From assembly GCA_038245795.1 (NCBI GenBank), contig JBBRSC010000156.1, positions 1 to 8,096 of the forward strand: 8,096 bases of DNA, given 5' to 3'. Of the stretch, positions 5,346 to 8,096 are shown piece by piece (position 1 is the first letter of the stretch; the number at the start of each line of letters is the position of its first letter). The position numbers and the translations under genes were made by a program. The notes beneath the pieces are model-generated. The model worked only from the letters and a program-made list of their open reading frames with translations. It was not told the DNA's origin and ran no database searches. Origin of the DNA: JBBRSC01 sp038245795 (GTDB taxonomy: Bacteria; Actinomycetota; Acidimicrobiia; Acidimicrobiales; Microtrichaceae).

Positions 5346-5712
5346 CGTCCGCACCGTCGCGATAGCGGTGAGCGACCAGCAACGGGCGCTCGAGTTTTAC
5401 AACGACACCCTCGGTTTCGAGACCCGCCTCGACGCCGACCTTGGCAACGGCATGCGCTGGATCGAGGTTGCACCACCAGGCGCGCACGTGTCTCTTGCGC
5501 TCACCCACAGCGAAGACGTTGGCGGGGTCGACACGGGCATCCGGTTGACTGCGACCAACGTCGACGCCGACCATGCCACTCTGCGCAGCCGGGGGGTCGA
5601 CATCGATGATGTGTTGCGCTGGCCAGGAGTCCCGGCGATGTTCACCTTCCGAGACGTCGACCACAACACGTTCTATGTCGTCGAGGATGTTCAAGGGGAT
5701 GACGAACAATGA
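5323..5712 (+). CDS. VOC (glyoxalase/bleomycin-resistance-like) family protein
   Basis: This 129-residue protein has the two beta-alpha-beta-beta-beta modules of the vicinal oxygen chelate superfamily: VRTVAIAVSDQQRALEFYNDTLGFET (9-34) and GIRLTATNVDADHATLRSRGVD (72-93). It ends with FRDVDHNTFYVVE, whose Glu121 is at the usual metal-ligand position. The first-module ligand position, often His, is Val here, so metal binding may be altered. VOC members include lyases, dioxygenases and drug-binding proteins; function cannot be chosen from sequence alone. The ATG at 5323 has AAGGA about 7 nt upstream, and the domain starts right after it. Its stop overlaps the next start (ATGA, 5709-5712). Confidence 0.88.
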   Translation: MNQTTITDVRTVAIAVSDQQRALEFYNDTLGFETRLDADLGNGMRWIEVAPPGAHVSLALTHSEDVGGVDTGIRLTATNVDADHATLRSRGVDIDDVLRWPGVPAMFTFRDVDHNTFYVVEDVQGDDEQ

Positions 5713-5987
5713 GCGCGTTGGACACCGAGTTCACAGCGACCTTGGTCAAGAGCCCCAGCAAAGGCGGTTGGACCTACGTCATCATGGACGGCTCGGCACA
5801 GTTCTTCGGTACACGCGGCCTCGTGAAGGTTCGTGGAACCGTTGATGGTCACCCGTTCGAAAGCTCTTTCATGGCTCTCGGCGACGGAACCCACAAACTC
5901 CCCATCGCCGCCCCTCTACGAGCGAACATCGGCAAACAGGCCGACGACACCGTGACCGTGCACCTCACCGAACGCATCGAAACGTAA
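5709..5987 (+). CDS. DUF1905 domain protein
   Basis: This 92-residue protein is a single, intact DUF1905 domain: TATLVKSPSKGGWTYVIMD, then QFFGTRGLVKVRGTVDG, SSFMALGDGTHKLPI and DDTVTVHLTERI. The domain is a small beta barrel of unknown function, often found alone or joined to a YdeI-like tail. It is translationally coupled to the VOC gene through an ATGA overlap and closes the TetR-led gene set. It is the second DUF1905 gene in the window; the first (3218-3669) is broken and belongs to a different subtype with the C-terminal helix. Confidence 0.9.
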   Translation: MSALDTEFTATLVKSPSKGGWTYVIMDGSAQFFGTRGLVKVRGTVDGHPFESSFMALGDGTHKLPIAAPLRANIGKQADDTVTVHLTERIET

Positions 5988-6034
5988 GCACCCCAGTCGG
6001 TCAGCTCGTGGCCCGATGAGTGGCTCGCGATGAA

Positions 6035-6055
6035 CATGGTTCTGCGGGAACCGTG
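6035..6055. terminator. Hairpin between convergent genes
   Basis: CATGGTTC (6035-6042) pairs with GAACCGTG (6048-6055) with one T-G wobble around a 5-nt loop. It lies in the 152-bp gap between the convergent DUF1905 and SCO6745-family genes, where a terminator is expected. No T-run follows on either strand. The rest of the gap shows no gene. Confidence 0.35.
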
Positions 6056-6139
6056 CCCTGACCGTTGGAACTCCCGGTTACCAAGGCCTCGACCCGCCCG
6101 CACAGCACACCGCGGACTGAACCACCATTCCTATGAGTC

Positions 6140-6958
6140 TCAGTTTTGATGGGCGTGCAGCAGCTTGGCGAGCGGCTCGAGTGTGTCGATCAGCTCATCG
6201 AGTTCGTCCGAAGTCAGGCTCTCATAGGGTTTCGCTGCAAGGTCGTCGGTGAGCACCTCGACGCGCTGTTTGACGGCGCGACCCTTTTCGCTCAGCCAAC
6301 CGTCGTCCCCGATCAGACCGCGATCGCGCATCCCGTCGACCACAGCGCCGAGTTGTGCTGCAGGAAGGTGGTGGATACGTCCGAACTTCTCTGCGGGCAT
6401 GTCCATGTCGAGGGCAAGCAGCACGTGCGCCTGAAGGCCACCGACACCCTCGACCATGAGGGCCGAGATGTGCCCGTCGCCGCGGTGCTCGCGCAACAGG
6501 GCCGCTGCATGGAACAGGCGAGCGACGACGTCCTCGGGGATCGGAATTGAGCGCAGCGCGGCGTACATGGGTCGGCCCTCGACCGGGGCGCTGGTCGCCG
6601 CCTTGGTCAACATTTCCGCAGCGCGGGCGAAAGCGGGCGAGTCGACGCGCTCACCGAGGATCCGTCTCAGCGCCTGCACGCAGCCCAGCTGGCGGGCGGC
6701 GATCGCCAATTCGGGGGTGGTGATGCGCCAAACTTTCGGGATGTGACGAGCGACTTCGCCGGGCGCGAAGTTGTAGAAGAGGGCGTCCACTACTTCCGCC
6801 GGTACGAAGCCCAGGGGCGCCGCCCGTCCGGCAAAGTAGATGTCCCAGGGGTTCGTGAACCCCAGTGCGAACATTGCGTCGTTGGGTTCATCGGCCGAGT
6901 AGGGGATCACACCGATCGGCTCGACGAGTTCGAACATTCGGCGGGACATGGAAGTCAT
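6140..6958 (-). CDS. SCO6745 family protein
   Basis: This 272-residue protein resembles the actinobacterial SCO6745 family. Visible family blocks are a proline/aromatic N-terminal part with NPWDIYFAGRAAPLG (36-50), a central VARLFHAAALLREHRGDGHISAL (145-167), and a C-terminal winged-helix-like part with MRDRGLIGDDGWLSEKGRAVKQRVE (210-234). The last part resembles MarR-type DNA-binding wings, so a regulatory or ligand-binding role is possible but not established. No membrane segment or signal peptide is seen. The start at 6958 is supported by GAGG 8 nt upstream; Met4 lacks such support. An inverted repeat lies 19-35 bp upstream of the start. Confidence 0.8.
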   Translation of the reverse strand: MTSMSRRMFELVEPIGVIPYSADEPNDAMFALGFTNPWDIYFAGRAAPLGFVPAEVVDALFYNFAPGEVARHIPKVWRITTPELAIAARQLGCVQALRRILGERVDSPAFARAAEMLTKAATSAPVEGRPMYAALRSIPIPEDVVARLFHAAALLREHRGDGHISALMVEGVGGLQAHVLLALDMDMPAEKFGRIHHLPAAQLGAVVDGMRDRGLIGDDGWLSEKGRAVKQRVEVLTDDLAAKPYESLTSDELDELIDTLEPLAKLLHAHQN

Positions 6959-6968
6959 TTTCCAAACC

Positions 6969-7142
6969 TCACAACGCGTCGCGCTGAGCGACGTCGACGA
7001 ACGTGTGCTCTGTTCTGATCAAACTATTGCGTTCCGTTGCACTTTCGCTACCGTCGTTGGTTGTTTGCCACTGCTTACCTGCGGCGGCGCAACGGACAGC
7101 TGGCAGTAGGGGCGCTGGTACCTGGATGGTTGGCATCGTCAT
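6969..7142 (-). CDS. Hypothetical 57-residue ORF after the TetR remnant
   Basis: An ATG overlapping the stop of the orphan TetR tail (ATGA, 7142-7139) opens a 57-codon frame beginning MTMPTIQVPAPLLPA, with TGA at 6971-6969, 10 bp before the SCO6745-family start. Third positions are only moderately GC-rich, and after the first ~20 residues the composition (GKQWQTTNDGSESATERN) does not resemble a known family. It is more likely the start of a deleted gene running into intergenic DNA than a functional gene. With the TetR tail it accounts for the 331-bp gap between 6958 and 7290. Confidence 0.2.
   Translation of the reverse strand: MTMPTIQVPAPLLPAVRCAAAGKQWQTTNDGSESATERNSLIRTEHTFVDVAQRDAL
6977..6993. 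promoter_or_regulatory. Inverted repeat upstream of the SCO6745-family gene
   Basis: CGTCGC (6977-6982) and GCGACG (6988-6993) form a perfect 6-bp inverted repeat with a 5-bp centre, 19-35 bp before the start at 6958. The position suits an operator, possibly for the protein's own winged-helix domain. Such repeats are not rare in high-GC DNA. Confidence 0.25.
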
Positions 7143-7255
7143 GGTCGGGCTCCTTGGTTTCGGTGGAACAACAGCTTGAAGTAGCGGCGCACGGGGTCGC
7201 TGGCGATGTCGGGATCGTCGAGGGCGTCGCTCATGACGAGCGCTCCCTGCAGCAC
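7139..7255 (-). pseudogene. Orphan C-terminal tail of a second TetR regulator
   Basis: Thirty-eight codons on the minus strand read VLQGALVMSDALDDPDIASD, then PVRRYFKLLFHRNQGARP and stop. They align with the end of the intact TetR protein (VLQGAFVVSKAMNDPDVARD, then a three-residue insertion and HYFEMVFHRHQGT). DNA is shared as well, including CTGCAGGGAGCG and ACGATCCCGAC. The DNA-binding domain and most of the ligand domain are absent; upstream lies the end of the DUF1772 gene. The stop overlaps an ATG as ATGA, as at the intact gene. This is a remnant of a paralogous regulator. Confidence 0.8.
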
Positions 7256-7289
7256 TGAGCTGGCACGGCGCTTTCGGGTTGGCGTTGGG

Positions 7290-7793
7290 CTACCGGGTTG
7301 AGCGTCCGTGAAGGACGAGCGACCACATCAGTATCGCGAAGGCAGTCGTCGACGCTATGGCTCGGGCGAGGTTCCACGCGGCCCATCGGGCCTCGTGGAA
7401 GTTCGCCCGCACAAGGTGCAGGTCGGCGATCTGGTCTGGGTTGCCGGCTGCTTTGATGGCGTCGTTGAGCGGTACATGGACGACAACGGTGATCACCATG
7501 ACCGCGAGGTAGGCGATCAGAGCGGCGAGGATCCACGGAAAGGCAGGCATATGGCGGTTGGTTGCCGCGGCGACACTCGTGAAGACAGCTGCGCCGAGGA
7601 ACGTGGCGCCGATGAACCAGGGGTTGATGATGGCGCGATCAATTGATTGGAACGCGCCGACGAACGTTCGGTCATCGGCGGCGCGCAGGCCAGGCATAAT
7701 GGTGTGCGCGTAGAGCCCGAACACGCCAGCCATGAGCCCGGTAGACATGGTCGCCCCCAATAGCGAAACCGTTTGCACCGAGTCGATGCTCAT
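7290..7793 (-). CDS. DUF1772 (anthrone oxygenase-like) membrane protein
   Basis: This 167-residue protein has four predicted membrane helices at about 7-29, 56-77, 85-107 and 140-161. DUF1772 signatures are STGLMAGVFGLYAHTIMPGL in helix 1, VHVPLNDAIKAAG after helix 3, and NFHEARWAAWNLARAI entering helix 4. The domain occurs in membrane proteins related to fungal anthrone oxygenases; bacterial substrates are mostly unknown. The ATG at 7793 lies 3 bp after the upstream stop (TGA AGC ATG), so the two genes are probably co-translated. The stop at 7290 is followed 34 bp later by the TetR tail. Confidence 0.87.
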   Translation of the reverse strand: MSIDSVQTVSLLGATMSTGLMAGVFGLYAHTIMPGLRAADDRTFVGAFQSIDRAIINPWFIGATFLGAAVFTSVAAATNRHMPAFPWILAALIAYLAVMVITVVVHVPLNDAIKAAGNPDQIADLHLVRANFHEARWAAWNLARAIASTTAFAILMWSLVLHGRSTR

Positions 7794-7796
7794 GCT

Positions 7797-8096
7797 TCAG
7801 GCATCGACGGGCGCGTGGACTCGGGTCCGAGGGGCGCCGCGTGGCGGGGTCGGGAGTGGGCCAGCGGTGGAGACACCCGCTGACTGAAGGCGGTCGGCGA
7901 TGAGGCGCCGGAACGGCATGCCCAGCCCGTAGGTGTTGATTCGCCCTGTCGGCCCCATCCGCACGAAGCAGCTCCCGTCGAGCGCCATCTCATCTTGGTA
8001 GTCGATCCGAGCGAATGCTCCGGTTGGCCCGCCCAGCATCATCGGTCCAACATAATGCGGGAGTACACCTCTCGTTGGGCGAATGGAGATGCTGGA
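7797..8096 (-). CDS. Unassigned protein, C-terminal part (continues beyond the window)
   Basis: The minus-strand frame is open from the window edge to a TGA at 7799-7797, giving the last 99 residues. A Met at the 8042 end is probably internal, since the upstream codons (RPTRGVLPHYVGP) read equally well and are GC3-rich. Visible features are PHYVGPMMLGGPTGAFARID, DGSCFVRMGPTGRINTYGLG, and a helix PFRRLIADRLQSAG, then a proline-rich low-complexity tail. I do not recognise the family. It is coupled to the DUF1772 gene, suggesting a shared process. Confidence 0.6.
   Translation of the reverse strand, partial: SSISIRPTRGVLPHYVGPMMLGGPTGAFARIDYQDEMALDGSCFVRMGPTGRINTYGLGMPFRRLIADRLQSAGVSTAGPLPTPPRGAPRTRVHAPVDA

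Noticed and set aside
2434..5987. An integron gene-cassette array, suggested by many small accessory genes
   Set aside because: Genes lie on both strands, are coupled by ATGA overlaps, and I see no attC-like repeats at cassette boundaries and no integrase.
7037..7258. A 73-codon plus-strand frame
   Set aside because: It is the antisense of the orphan TetR tail, whose reading is supported by similarity to the intact TetR.
1..8096. CRISPR array, tRNA, rRNA, transposon ends
   Set aside because: I found no regularly spaced repeats, no RNA-gene-like sequence, and no transposase or terminal inverted repeats.

Overview
The window is high-GC DNA with dense, strongly GC3-biased genes, leaderless-looking starts and several ATGA stop/start overlaps. 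The gene families (a group-42 ECF sigma factor with a DGPF/YCII partner, a SCO6745-type protein, DUF1905, DUF4287, DUF1772) point to an actinobacterium, possibly of the Acidimicrobiia type. That placement is inference from family content only. I see no rRNA, tRNA, CRISPR, transposase or phage gene.

Layout from left to right. (1) 34-465 (+): a small protein-tyrosine-phosphatase-like enzyme, convergent with (2) 635-2288 (-): an operon of a DGPF/YCII-domain protein followed by an ECF42 sigma factor, headed by a good match to the ECF42 promoter. (3) 2593-3720 (+): a second, divergent copy of that promoter and leader. It now drives an in-frame stub of a DGPF gene joined to a DoxX-like membrane protein, then a frameshifted DUF1905/YdeI gene, then the first ~16 codons of a DUF4287 gene, coupled by ATGA overlaps. 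(4) 3722-4120 (-): an MmcQ/YjbR protein. (5) 4205-5987 (+): a TetR regulator with an operator embedded in its own apparently leaderless promoter, then an antibiotic-biosynthesis-monooxygenase (ABM) domain protein, a VOC/glyoxalase-like protein and a stand-alone DUF1905 protein. (6) 6140-6958 (-): a SCO6745-family protein. (7) 7139-8096 (-): the 3' end of an unassigned gene, a DUF1772 membrane protein coupled to it, and the orphan C-terminal tail of a second TetR gene clearly related to the one in region 5.

The sigma factor probably controls its own operon and the divergent DoxX operon, because both promoters share sequence, spacer length (17 bp) and distance to the start codon (54 nt). The TetR protein probably represses itself and the ABM/VOC/DUF1905 genes downstream. 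The most unusual aspect is the number of broken genes: several start-only stubs keep a good ribosome binding site or a coupled start, and two end-only remnants occur. The region looks like an accessory cluster of small stress or detoxification genes being rebuilt by repeated deletion and duplication.
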